A stretch of 64,000 nucleotides of DNA from Asaia sp003994335 (GCF_037151175.1 NZ_JBBCOR010000008.1:124001-188000); one strand, 5' to 3'. Numbered from the stretch's first letter, positions 53,631 through 61,360 are shown. Notes: generated by a model not told the origin, from the letters alone. Numbers and translations are program-made.

Positions 53631-56051
53631 ATGGTAAATTTAACTGGATTTCTTCCTAAGTCTCTGACGAATATATACATTTATGTGCTGAATGCTGACG
53701 GGACAGTTTCTGCCAGTAACGATAATGCGGCGATCGGTCCGCTTACGGCGTCGTATGACGGCAAAACGTGGAAATACACTGACGCCAACGGACAAGTGGT
53801 TGTGAGTGCGCAGAACACCACGACCGGAGCATACCAGACCGAAAACGGGTTCATTTCCTATAGCCCTAGCGGGGGCTATATCCTTGTTAGTAATGACAAG
53901 ATCGCGGACCCTACAAAGGTAAGTTGGTCCAATCAGTCGGGTGTTGTACCGGGATCGACGCCTTTCCCCTCATTTGGAGGTGCCAGCACATCCCTGAAGA
54001 TCACCGATTCCTCCGGAAGTAGCGCAGTCACTTACGATCGGGTTTCTGGAGGTGTAACCGCGCAAGGGACCTATGACCCGACAGCGCACGCTACCATGCC
54101 CAGCGTAACTGCACCGTCAGGCTACCTGCCCGACACACTGAACGATGTGTACATTTATGTGCTGAATGCTGACGGGACAGTTTCTGCCAGTAACGATAAT
54201 GCGGCGATCGGTCCGCTTACGGCGTCGTATGACGGCAAAACGTGGAAATACATTGACGCCAACGGACAAGTGGTTGTGAGTGCGCAGAACACCACGACCG
54301 GAGCATACCAGACCGAAAACGGGTTCATTTCCTATAGCCCTAGCGGGGGCTATATCCTTGTTAGTAATGACAAGATCGCGGACCCTACAAAGGTAAGTTG
54401 GTCCAATCAGTCGGGTGTTGTACCGGGATCGACGCCTTTCCCCTCATTTGGAGGTGCCAGCACATCCCTGAAGATCACCGATTCCTCCGGAAGTAGCGCA
54501 GTCACTTACGATCGGGTTTCTGGAGGTGTAACCGCGCAAGGGACCTATGACCCGACAGCGCACGCTACCATGCCCAGCGTAACTGCACCGTCAGGCTACC
54601 TGCCCGACACACTGAACGATGTGTACATTTATGTGCTGAATGCTGACGGGACAGTTTCTGCCAGTAACGATAATGCGGCGATCGGTCCGCTTACGGCGTC
54701 GTATGACGGCAAAACGTGGAAATACATTGACGCCAACGGACAAGTGGTTGTGAGTGCGCAGAACACCACGACCGGCGTATACCAGACCGAAAATGGGTTC
54801 ATTTCCTATAGTCCGAGCGGGGGCTATATCCTTGTTAGTAACGACAAGGTCGGAGATCCGTCCCAAGTGCGGTGGTCGAACCAGAATGGCGCAGTTCCTG
54901 GAACAATGCCGTTTCCGTCTTTCGGGGGGAGCAGCACATCACTTCGACTGGAGAATCTTGCTGGGAATGAGAGCGCTTCCTACGAGCGTATTGCGGGTGG
55001 TGTGACGTCGCCTGGGCCATATGACCCTAACACACATGCTAACATGCCCTGCTTCTTGGCTGGCTCAATGATTCTGACGGAGAAGGGGTATCGTGCGGTA
55101 GAGACGCTATGCGTTGAGGACAGGATAGGAGTTTTCAATGGGAGCACGTTAGAGTGGCATCCGATTAAAGCTCTTTCTGTCGGGTTTTGTCGGGTGTCCA
55201 GTAATGAATTTCCTGACATGGCAGGATATCCTGTAGTGATCAGAAAGGATGCGTTAGGTGACAACCAGCCTTTTGCGGATCTCTGGGTGACAGGGGATCA
55301 TGCGATCCAGCTTGACGGCAAAATAGTGATGGCCAGAAGCCTTGTGGATGGCAAGAAGATATCATTTGATATGTCGATAATAAGCTATAAGTACTATCAT
55401 ATAGACCTACACGATCATCACGTGATCGATGCCAATGGACTGCCGGTAGAAAGCTTGGTCAGTAAATCGGCTTGCAGTGTTTTCAGAAATATGATCGTCA
55501 CGCACAACGAATTCTTTCCATATATGGGTCCGGCGCGGCAAATGGCTCTCTGTACTGAGCCAAAGGAGATCATGGGGATACGCAATAGATATGGGTTAGA
55601 CACGTCATCGACGACGCACACCGAGTTTGCTCCCCTCGCGTTCGAGGTTTTCACCTCAGATGGTCAGCAGCTTATGAAACGCAGTACAAATGGCCGCACG
55701 ACATCTTTCAAGGTCCCATCTCATATTGACACTCTGAAGCTTGTTTCACGCGTGGCACGGCCATACGACATGATTGGTGTTCATATCGAAGATCGGCGTA
55801 AACTCGGCTTATTGGTTGGTAATATTACTATGTATGAGGCGTCTTCCTCATCGAGTCAGACAAGCCATCTTGAGAATGAATATGTGCATGGGTGGTCATC
55901 GTATGAGACCGATATGTGTCGATGGACGGTGGGTGAAGCTTATCTCAAGCTCCACCGCACCGAGCCAATGAGAGAGGCAGTGATTGCAATCGAGGTGTTG
56001 GATGACTGCGAACGCCTCGTGGAACTCAGACGCGAACACTCTCTACATTGA
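53631..56051 (+). CDS. Large repeat protein with C-terminal Hint (Hedgehog/intein) domain
   Basis: An 806-residue protein. Residues about 10-475 are three 158-residue repeats, each with YIYVLNADGTVSASNDNAAI and ENGFISYSPSGGYILVSND. A Hint_2-type domain follows: it starts PCFLAGSMILTEKGYRAVETL with the catalytic Cys, has a TGDHAI block, and ends near HHVIDANGLPVESLVS. About 180 further residues are unassigned. No signal peptide is seen. Hint domains self-cleave or splice, so release of the repeat part is possible. Codon use is more AT-rich than neighbours. Confidence 0.8.
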   Translation: MVNLTGFLPKSLTNIYIYVLNADGTVSASNDNAAIGPLTASYDGKTWKYTDANGQVVVSAQNTTTGAYQTENGFISYSPSGGYILVSNDKIADPTKVSWSNQSGVVPGSTPFPSFGGASTSLKITDSSGSSAVTYDRVSGGVTAQGTYDPTAHATMPSVTAPSGYLPDTLNDVYIYVLNADGTVSASNDNAAIGPLTASYDGKTWKYIDANGQVVVSAQNTTTGAYQTENGFISYSPSGGYILVSNDKIADPTKVSWSNQSGVVPGSTPFPSFGGASTSLKITDSSGSSAVTYDRVSGGVTAQGTYDPTAHATMPSVTAPSGYLPDTLNDVYIYVLNADGTVSASNDNAAIGPLTASYDGKTWKYIDANGQVVVSAQNTTTGVYQTENGFISYSPSGGYILVSNDKVGDPSQVRWSNQNGAVPGTMPFPSFGGSSTSLRLENLAGNESASYERIAGGVTSPGPYDPNTHANMPCFLAGSMILTEKGYRAVETLCVEDRIGVFNGSTLEWHPIKALSVGFCRVSSNEFPDMAGYPVVIRKDALGDNQPFADLWVTGDHAIQLDGKIVMARSLVDGKKISFDMSIISYKYYHIDLHDHHVIDANGLPVESLVSKSACSVFRNMIVTHNEFFPYMGPARQMALCTEPKEIMGIRNRYGLDTSSTTHTEFAPLAFEVFTSDGQQLMKRSTNGRTTSFKVPSHIDTLKLVSRVARPYDMIGVHIEDRRKLGLLVGNITMYEASSSSSQTSHLENEYVHGWSSYETDMCRWTVGEAYLKLHRTEPMREAVIAIEVLDDCERLVELRREHSLH
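53677..55044 (+). repeat. 474-bp direct repeats inside the Hint-repeat gene
   Basis: Copies begin at 53677, 54151 and 54625 (period 474 bp). Comparing copies 1 and 2 by eye I find one difference (C at 53779, T at 54253). Copy 3 is the same for its first 150 bases, then diverges from about 54775. Such identity implies recent duplication or gene conversion. Confidence 0.93.
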
Positions 56052-56082
56052 ATTGCGCGCGTCTTATCTGACCCAGGCGCGC

Positions 56083-57078
56083 TCATCTAATCCGACGTGA
56101 CAACCAGGCGGCGTAGATCTCGGTGGTTTTGACCGAGCTGTGACCGAGTTGCTGGGACACATCATAGATCGAGGCGCCTTGTTGCAGGGCACGGATGGCG
56201 TAGGTGTGTCTCAGGTCGTGGCAGCGGAAGTGGCGGGCTTTGTGCGGTATGGCGCTGGCCAGAAGCACGCGGAAGCGGCCTGGGACGTTGGTGTAGCGCT
56301 GCCCTGACGGGTTGCGGAAGACGTAGCCGCTCGCGTTTTCCGGGCGGCTGCGTTGCAACTCTCTGGTCAGCCTAGGCGAGAGTCTGACCACGCGGGGCGA
56401 TCTCGTCTTCGTTCTGGCAAAGGTCACGGTGGGGCAGGGGGCTTTGAGGTCCAGCTGCTCCCATGAAAGCGAGGCGGCCTCTTCTTGCCGGCAGCCGGTC
56501 CGGGCCAGAAAGCGAATCATGTCGCGCATGCCGGGTGGGGCGCGGCGCGTCAGGCGCGCTAGGTCGCGCAAGGCCACGGGCCGAATGGGTTCGCGGCGCT
56601 CCTTGATCTCCTCCATCTCGTCCGGCACCGGGTTGGCGGCAATCCAGCCAGCGCGACGCGCCACACGCATGATGCGGCCCATCACCATCAGGTCGCGGCG
56701 TATGGTGGCACCGGAGGTCTTGGTGCGTCGTCTTGCCGCCACGAACTCATGCACGTCGCGGGAGGTAATTAGGCTGATATTCCGCCCCGCGAAATAGGGG
56801 TGGAGCTGCCGCAGGCTCGTGCGGTATCGCGTCTGGGTGCTGGGGCGCAGATCGGCAAATTGCAGCTCCTCCCACCGCACCACGGCGTCTTCCCAGTTCT
56901 TGACCTCAGGAGGCTTTATGCCGGCGCGTTGGTCTTCCGCCTTTTCGAGCAGCTCTTTGAGCCGCTGCCGGGCTGTACGCCGATCAGTCGTGCGTAGCGA
57001 TCGGCGGATGTCGCGCCCTTTGATCTGGATCCGAGCGTAATAGGTGCCGTTTGCGGCCTGGTAGAGATTGCTGGACAC
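56083..57078 (-). CDS. Tyrosine recombinase, prophage integrase
   Basis: A 331-residue integrase. An N-terminal arm-binding part (YYARIQIKGRDIRRSLRTTD) is followed by a SAM-like core-binding domain (about 60-165) and the catalytic domain with Arg197 (TGCRQEEA), His287-x-x-Arg290 (CHDLRH), His313 (LGHSS) and Tyr322 (EIYAAW). All active-site residues are intact, so it is likely functional. It is read toward the host side, as usual next to att. Confidence 0.93.
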   Translation of the reverse strand: MSSNLYQAANGTYYARIQIKGRDIRRSLRTTDRRTARQRLKELLEKAEDQRAGIKPPEVKNWEDAVVRWEELQFADLRPSTQTRYRTSLRQLHPYFAGRNISLITSRDVHEFVAARRRTKTSGATIRRDLMVMGRIMRVARRAGWIAANPVPDEMEEIKERREPIRPVALRDLARLTRRAPPGMRDMIRFLARTGCRQEEAASLSWEQLDLKAPCPTVTFARTKTRSPRVVRLSPRLTRELQRSRPENASGYVFRNPSGQRYTNVPGRFRVLLASAIPHKARHFRCHDLRHTYAIRALQQGASIYDVSQQLGHSSVKTTEIYAAWLSRRIR

Positions 57079-57254
57079 GACGGCCTGCTGGCCTCCTGAT
57101 CGAGATAGTCGTCAATCGCTGACGTCGTTATGCGCCAGACAGAACCGATCTTGGCGGCGCGCAGAGCGCCCGTGGCGCAAAGCTTCTGAATGAGGCGCGG
57201 CGACACGCGCAGCTCGGTCGCCACCTCAGCCGCCGTCTTGCGTATGTGGGTCAT
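56916..57254 (-). CDS. Excisionase-like HTH protein overlapping integrase
   Basis: A 112-residue protein. The first 55 residues (KTAAEVATELRVSPRLIQKL, then GALRAAKIGSVWRITTSAIDDYLD) are a winged-HTH excisionase domain that would bend DNA and direct excision. The remaining residues are read in a second frame across the first 163 bases of integrase and look low-complexity. The start overlaps the small one-TM gene by 4 bp. A frameshift that shortened the spacing of the two genes is possible. Confidence 0.8.
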   Translation of the reverse strand: MTHIRKTAAEVATELRVSPRLIQKLCATGALRAAKIGSVWRITTSAIDDYLDQEASRPSCPAISTRPQTAPITLGSRSKGATSADRYARLIGVQPGSGSKSCSKRRKTNAPA

Positions 57255-57427
57255 GAGTCCTCATCAAAGTCGGAAGTCTTCAGGGCATCGAGCGTCCGAA
57301 GTTGCGTTTCAAGATCGCGGCAGCGCAGCCAGATACGGGCGGAACTCACGATCTGATGCAGGAGAAACAGGATCAGGCATGCTGTGATCGGATTTCGCGC
57401 GATCGCGCTCCAGAGCATTTTGGTCAT
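57251..57427 (-). CDS. Small one-TM protein in the integration operon
   Basis: A 58-residue gene. Its ATG (57427) overlaps the stop of the upstream gene and its stop overlaps the excisionase ATG, each as ATGA. The product has one hydrophobic segment (PITACLILFLLHQIVSSARI, about residues 12-31) and a charged C-terminal tail ending KTSDFDEDS. No family recognised. The double coupling is strong evidence for a real gene. Confidence 0.75.
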   Translation of the reverse strand: MTKMLWSAIARNPITACLILFLLHQIVSSARIWLRCRDLETQLRTLDALKTSDFDEDS

Positions 57428-57744
57428 GACCGTCCCAGACGCCCGTGACGGGCCAGTAGGGCTAGAACGGGATTGGCATTAGGGGCGTCAGGAATGATGC
57501 TGCGCCCTTGGGCGGCACGTTCCATCTGCTCGGCCTCGTGGCGCTTGTCGGCCGCAGCGTTTCGCCACAGGCGTTCGGCTGCGTTGCGCCCGGCAAAGCC
57601 TGCCTGCTCGGCCAGGCTATCCATATAGGATGCCATGGCCCTCTTGGCCTTGATGGTATCGCGCCCGGTGAGCGGTGGTGTGGTTGGTCTGTCGGGGAGA
57701 AAAACGGTTTGAACCGGCGATGCTGACATCGGCTTGCGCTCCAT
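57424..57744 (-). CDS. Uncharacterised protein, first gene of the integration operon
   Basis: A 106-residue hydrophilic protein with no recognised family. It contains an Ala/Arg-rich helical middle (AEQAGFAGRNAAERLWRNAA) and ends LALLARHGRLGRS. Start at 57744 (ATG) or 57729. The two operator palindromes at 57765-57813 lie 21-69 bases upstream, so it is probably repressed by the CI-like protein. Confidence 0.7.
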   Translation of the reverse strand: MERKPMSASPVQTVFLPDRPTTPPLTGRDTIKAKRAMASYMDSLAEQAGFAGRNAAERLWRNAAADKRHEAEQMERAAQGRSIIPDAPNANPVLALLARHGRLGRS

Positions 57745-57764
57745 CGTGGACGAACGACGAAACT

Positions 57765-57779
57765 ATTACCGGCGGTAAT
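57765..57779. promoter_or_regulatory. Prophage operator 1, upstream of the integration operon
   Basis: Perfect palindrome-like ATTACCGGCGGTAAT; the core TTACCGGCGGTAA (57766-57778) recurs at 57800 and, in reverse complement, at 58237. It lies 21 bases before the start codon at 57744. Probable CI/Cro binding site. Confidence 0.8.
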
Positions 57780-57798
57780 TATAGTGGGCAAGAATTTT

Positions 57799-57813
57799 CT
57801 TACCGGCGGTAAG
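57799..57813. promoter_or_regulatory. Prophage operator 2, upstream of the integration operon
   Basis: CTTACCGGCGGTAAG, same core as operator 1, centred 34 bp from it (about three helical turns), which would allow side-by-side binding on one face. It begins 2 bases after the repressor stop codon. Confidence 0.8.
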
Positions 57814-57814
57814 A

Positions 57815-58177
57815 TTAATTTTTAAGGGCGGAGATCATCTTAAGGAGGATATCTTGCTGTTCTGGAGGGAGGTCGCGAGCCTGTATAAGAATCTCACGCT
57901 CCTTTTCGGTCTGAGCTTTCACTTCTTCTTCGGGCTCGTCTCCGGTCAAAAGCCAGCCAATCGATCTGCCCAAAGCTTCTAAAAGCGCTGGAACGCGCTC
58001 CCTCCTAGGCGAAGAACGCCCAGTCTCGTATTGGGCGATCGCGTTTTCCGTAACGCCGATCATGCCGCCAAGTTGAGCTTGGGTAAAGCCCAAATGTTCG
58101 CGTTGTGTTCTTATCCTGAGTCCCATCGCTATTGCGGCTGGTGTCGGGGGATTCTTCCTGGATTTCGCACTGCTCAT
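57815..58177 (-). CDS. CI-like prophage repressor (HTH_3)
   Basis: A 120-residue DNA-binding protein. The HTH is at about residues 17-70: GLRIRTQREHLGFTQAQLGG, MIGVTENAIAQYETGRSSPR. A short acidic/Gln-rich tail (EKEREILIQARDLPPEQQDI) may give dimerisation; there is no LexA-like peptidase domain. The start used is ATG 58177; ATG 58234 is in frame, directly beside operator 3, and is a real alternative. It is divergent from the Cro-like gene. Confidence 0.82.
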   Translation of the reverse strand: MSSAKSRKNPPTPAAIAMGLRIRTQREHLGFTQAQLGGMIGVTENAIAQYETGRSSPRRERVPALLEALGRSIGWLLTGDEPEEEVKAQTEKEREILIQARDLPPEQQDILLKMISALKN

Positions 58178-58236
58178 ATCCAATTTGATGGCAGATTCCT
58201 GACGAGGGCCCACCTTAATTGTCTTGCTTACCATAC

Positions 58237-58249
58237 TTACCGCCGGTAA
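58237..58249. promoter_or_regulatory. Prophage operator 3, in the repressor/Cro divergent region
   Basis: TTACCGCCGGTAA, the reverse complement of the core at operators 1 and 2. It lies 9 bases before the Cro-like ATG at 58259. TTGCTT (58224-58229) and TAATGT (58247-58252) could be -35/-10 boxes of the Cro promoter and would overlap it. Confidence 0.8.
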
Positions 58250-58258
58250 TGTATTGAT

Positions 58259-58468
58259 ATGCGTGATCCTATCCTTTCGGACATTCTCAGTCGCAAAGGC
58301 GCTGTTAAGCAAATGGCAGCGGCCTGCAAAATTTCTCATGCGGCAGTTTCGCAATGGGAAAGAGTGCCGAAACGACACCTTCACGCCGTGTCGCGTGAGG
58401 TGGGCATTCCACCCGAAACACTTCGGCCTGATCTCTTCAATTCTGTCGCACAAAGGAATGCAGCATGA
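58259..58468 (+). CDS. Cro/YdaS-like antirepressor HTH protein
   Basis: A 69-residue YdaS/Cro-like protein (VKQMAAACKISHAAVSQWER, VPKRHLHAVSREVGIPPETL). It is the first gene of the rightward early operon. If the promoter boxes at 58224 and 58247 are correct, the transcript would begin at or next to the ATG, giving a leaderless mRNA. The stop overlaps the following 39-residue gene (ATGA). Confidence 0.85.
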   Translation: MRDPILSDILSRKGAVKQMAAACKISHAAVSQWERVPKRHLHAVSREVGIPPETLRPDLFNSVAQRNAA

Positions 58469-58584
58469 GAATCCATCATGCTCTGCAGGCTATTGGCTGC
58501 ATGTCGCGCCGTCATCCGAAGGGTGTCCGGGCAAGGTCGCCTTATTCCTCGCCGGGTTCCTTCGGATCGAGGGCCCAGCCATGA
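58465..58584 (+). CDS. Small basic protein of 39 residues in the early operon
   Basis: ATG at 58465 overlaps the Cro-like stop and its own stop overlaps the next gene's ATG at 58581, both as ATGA. The product (MRIHHALQAIGCMSRRHPKG, VRARSPYSSPGSFGSRAQP) is basic and without a known family. The case for it rests on the double overlap; without it a 112-base gap would break an otherwise gap-free operon. Confidence 0.6.
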   Translation: MRIHHALQAIGCMSRRHPKGVRARSPYSSPGSFGSRAQP

Positions 58585-59051
58585 CCACGCACGCAATCAA
58601 GACGGCCACGCAGGCTGTCATTCGCGCTGTGGGCGGTGTCGATGCGGCGGCGAGTTTCGTCCGCGTCGGGCGGTCGCAGCTTTCAGACTACCAAAACCGC
58701 CATTCGCAGTCGGTCGTGCCGGTCGATGTTGCCATCGAGATGGATCGCTGCGCGCAGGAACCGGTTATTCTGGCCGCCATGGCGCTGGCTGAGGGGTATA
58801 TCCTCACGCCGCTCAAGGTGGGCGAGGGCGATCTCGCTACCGATATCGAGAAGGTATCGCACAGCTTTAATGAAACGATCGCCACGACGCTTCGCGTGCT
58901 GGCGGATGGTGTTGTCGAGACGCATGAAGTCACGGCCATGCGGGCCACGCTTTCGAGCCTGCACCGTGCCGTAGGGCATGCCCTGCATAACCTGCGTGCT
59001 ACGGAAAAGGCGTTGGAAGAACCCGTTGCAGCACTGCGGGGTGTGTCATGA
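58581..59051 (+). CDS. Putative phage DNA-binding regulator (CII-like position)
   Basis: A 156-residue protein. The N-terminal half (IRAVGGVDAAASFVRVGRSQ, LSDYQNRHSQSVVPVDVAIE) looks like an HTH, as in phage regulators acting after Cro. The C-terminal half is a predicted helical region (ETIATTLRVLADGVVETHEV) that could oligomerise. It occupies the usual CII place, but sequence similarity is not strong enough to name it. The stop overlaps the next gene by 4 bp. Confidence 0.65.
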   Translation: MTTHAIKTATQAVIRAVGGVDAAASFVRVGRSQLSDYQNRHSQSVVPVDVAIEMDRCAQEPVILAAMALAEGYILTPLKVGEGDLATDIEKVSHSFNETIATTLRVLADGVVETHEVTAMRATLSSLHRAVGHALHNLRATEKALEEPVAALRGVS

Positions 59052-59641
59052 GCGCCGCTCTTGTCTCCGCCCGTAGCATCGGCTTGCGCGGCAAATCGGC
59101 CAGTTCGAGCGAGCAGGCTCAGGCCAATGCCGTGTTCAACAGGCTGTGCCGAACCCGTATTGCACGGGTCGCCCTCGCCGGGCTGATCGGTCGCCAGCCT
59201 GGCACGGTGGTCAAATGGCATCATGTGCCGTCGAACCATGTGCGTCCTTTCCTGCGAGCCTATGAAAGCGGCAGGCTGGAGCGGGCAATCAGGGCGATGT
59301 CACCTGTCGTGACATCCGCCGAATGCCGCCAGGCACGCGATATCGTGCGCAAGATACGCGCCCGGCATGGCGGCAAGAGAGTTCTGGGTGAGGCGCTCAA
59401 GGTCGCGCCTGACAGCGTGAAGTCCTGGAATGAAATCCCGCTGCGTCATGTGCGTGCCGTACTCGCTTGTTTCGGGGCCGATCGCGGCTTGGCTGAGAGC
59501 GATGCGCCGCCGGTCAAACCCTCGGCCAGCACCGCGCATGTCACAGGCGTCTGGCATCGTAAGTGCCTTTATTGCGGCGCGGCCTTCTCGGTGAACTCGC
59601 CATTCATCCGCCGCTGTGAAACGCATAGGGGGCAAGGCTGA
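59048..59641 (+). CDS. Protein with two Cro-like HTH repeats and a zinc ribbon
   Basis: A 197-residue protein. Two similar segments (LIGRQPGTVVKWHHVPSNHV, about 46-65; ALKVAPDSVKSWNEIPLRHV, about 115-134) each match the Cro-like protein's AVSQWERVPKRHLHAV. The C terminus has CLYCGAAF and RRCETH, a possible zinc-binding site. Internal duplication of a Cro-type unit fused to a zinc finger is inferred. It is coupled to genes on both sides. Confidence 0.7.
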   Translation: MSAALVSARSIGLRGKSASSSEQAQANAVFNRLCRTRIARVALAGLIGRQPGTVVKWHHVPSNHVRPFLRAYESGRLERAIRAMSPVVTSAECRQARDIVRKIRARHGGKRVLGEALKVAPDSVKSWNEIPLRHVRAVLACFGADRGLAESDAPPVKPSASTAHVTGVWHRKCLYCGAAFSVNSPFIRRCETHRGQG

Positions 59642-59835
59642 TGGCTCGTCCTGCGCTCGATCGCACCCGCCTCGCGCCTGCCGTGCAGGGCTATCACCGC
59701 AGGGGCTTCCCGGCGCGGTTGATTGCTACGCGCCTCGGCATTTCCGAACGCAGTACGCGCGGCCTGCTCAAGGCGCTGGGCCTGACCGCACCACGCCCCC
59801 AAAGCCGACAGATCATGGAGATACGTCATGGGTGA
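59641..59835 (+). CDS. Small HTH protein
   Basis: A 64-residue protein with one HTH of the resolvase/Hin C-terminal type (AVQGYHRRGFPARLIATRLG followed by ISERSTRGLLKALG). Its ATG shares one base with the preceding stop (TGATG), and its 3' end overlaps dnaB by 8 bp. Role unknown; phage early regulation is likely. Confidence 0.75.
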   Translation: MARPALDRTRLAPAVQGYHRRGFPARLIATRLGISERSTRGLLKALGLTAPRPQSRQIMEIRHG

Positions 59836-61360
59836 CGTTCAACCGCTCGGGTATCTGGCTTCGGTCAATGAGCCTGAAAACATGCAGGCAGAGGCGGCCC
59901 TACTGGGCGCCATCCTGACAAATGGACGCCGTGCGCTGCCCATGGTCGAGGAATATCTGCGTCCCGAGCATTTCTACGAGCCGCTCAATGGCGTGATTTA
60001 CGCTGCCGCGCTCCGCATGCACATGGCAGGTGTCGATCCGAACGTGATCCTGATCCGTAACCAGATCGGTGATTCCGAAGTGCTCATGGGGCGCGACGTA
60101 GCGGGATATCTCGGTCAGATCATGATGGCGACGGTCGGCATTCTCAATGCTGGCGATTACGGGCGCGCCATCTTCGACGCTTGGACGCGCCGCCAGCTGC
60201 GTAGCCATTGCATCGATGTCGCCCGGCTTTGCCTGACCCCTGGTGGCCAGACGGGCGAGGATCTCGTCGAGCAGATGGAAGCCGGGCTGCTCGAGATCGC
60301 CCAGAACATGCGCGAGAGCCTGCCGAACGTGACGATCTTCGAAGCGATCCGCGAGGCGATTGCCTGCGGGCAGGAGAACCTGCTGCGCGGCTCGGCACTG
60401 GCCGGGCTGTCATGGGGCTATCCCGCCATGGACCGGATGACGGGCGGCCTGCTGGGCGAAGGGCTGTATGTGATCGGTGCCCGCCCGGCCATGGGCAAGA
60501 CCGCTCTTGCTCTGGGTGTGGCCATGCGCGTTGCGGCAAATGGTGAGCGCGTGTTGTTCTGGTCCGGTGAGATGGCGGCGCGTCAGATCGGCGCGCGTGC
60601 CGGGGCCGCCTATGCCGGGCTTTCCACGCTCTCGGTCTTTGCAGGGCGGCGGTACGATATCCCCGAAGATATCGGGACGGGGCTGCGTGTCCCGCTCGAG
60701 GGGTGGCAGTGGCAGGATCTCCAGGCGGGAGAAAAAGCCGCCGAGGCCGTGCCGCTCGAGCTGGATGTGCGCTCCGGCCTGACCGTGGCCGGGCTGCGGT
60801 CGCGTGCGCGTCGGATGAGGCGCAGCAAGCGCGGGCTCGGTCTTATCGTGCTCGATTATGTCGGACTCATGCATGGCAGCGACGCCGCGCGGCGTCGCGG
60901 GCGCTATGAGGAAATGACCGAGATCAGCGCGGGGCTCAAATCCCTCGCCAAGGAACTCGGCATTCCCATCATCGCACTGGCCCAGCTCAACCGCGAGGTG
61001 GAGAAGCGCGAGGACAAGCGCCCGACCGAGGCCGATCTGCGCGATAGTGGCGGGCTGGAACAGGACGCCGATCTTGTCGCGTTTCTCTACCGCGATCACT
61101 ACTACCTCCGGAAAGAGGCCAGCGGCGACGGGCTCCAGAAGCGCGACAAGGAAACGAACGAGCAGTTCGCCAATCGCTGCTCGGAGTTTCAGTTTCGCCT
61201 GCAGGAGTCGGTCGGCAAGGCGCAGATCCTGATCCGCAAGAACCGCCATGGCGGGACCGGGTCGGTGCGCCTGCGCTTCGATGACGACAGCACCTGGTTT
61301 CGCGACGAGACCGAAGACCCGCGCAGCCCGGCATGGGTTTGTCAGGGTGGGGCATCATGA
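59828..61360 (+). CDS. Phage replicative DNA helicase (DnaB family)
   Basis: A 510-residue DnaB-type helicase. The N-terminal domain (EAALLGAILTNGRRALPMVE) binds primase in relatives. Walker A GARPAMGKTALA is at about residues 217-228, Walker B LGLIVLDYVGLM at about 336-347, and ALAQLNREVEKREDKRPTEA with DLRDSGGLEQDADLV is motif H3/H4. An insert near the C terminus (about 425-465) is longer than in host DnaB. It would drive phage replication. Confidence 0.95.
   Translation: MGDVQPLGYLASVNEPENMQAEAALLGAILTNGRRALPMVEEYLRPEHFYEPLNGVIYAAALRMHMAGVDPNVILIRNQIGDSEVLMGRDVAGYLGQIMMATVGILNAGDYGRAIFDAWTRRQLRSHCIDVARLCLTPGGQTGEDLVEQMEAGLLEIAQNMRESLPNVTIFEAIREAIACGQENLLRGSALAGLSWGYPAMDRMTGGLLGEGLYVIGARPAMGKTALALGVAMRVAANGERVLFWSGEMAARQIGARAGAAYAGLSTLSVFAGRRYDIPEDIGTGLRVPLEGWQWQDLQAGEKAAEAVPLELDVRSGLTVAGLRSRARRMRRSKRGLGLIVLDYVGLMHGSDAARRRGRYEEMTEISAGLKSLAKELGIPIIALAQLNREVEKREDKRPTEADLRDSGGLEQDADLVAFLYRDHYYLRKEASGDGLQKRDKETNEQFANRCSEFQFRLQESVGKAQILIRKNRHGGTGSVRLRFDDDSTWFRDETEDPRSPAWVCQGGAS

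Noticed and set aside
56052..56082. A duplicated tRNA-Thr end next to the integrase as attL
   Set aside because: Comparison by eye with the tRNA 3' half showed no match, so no att site is annotated.
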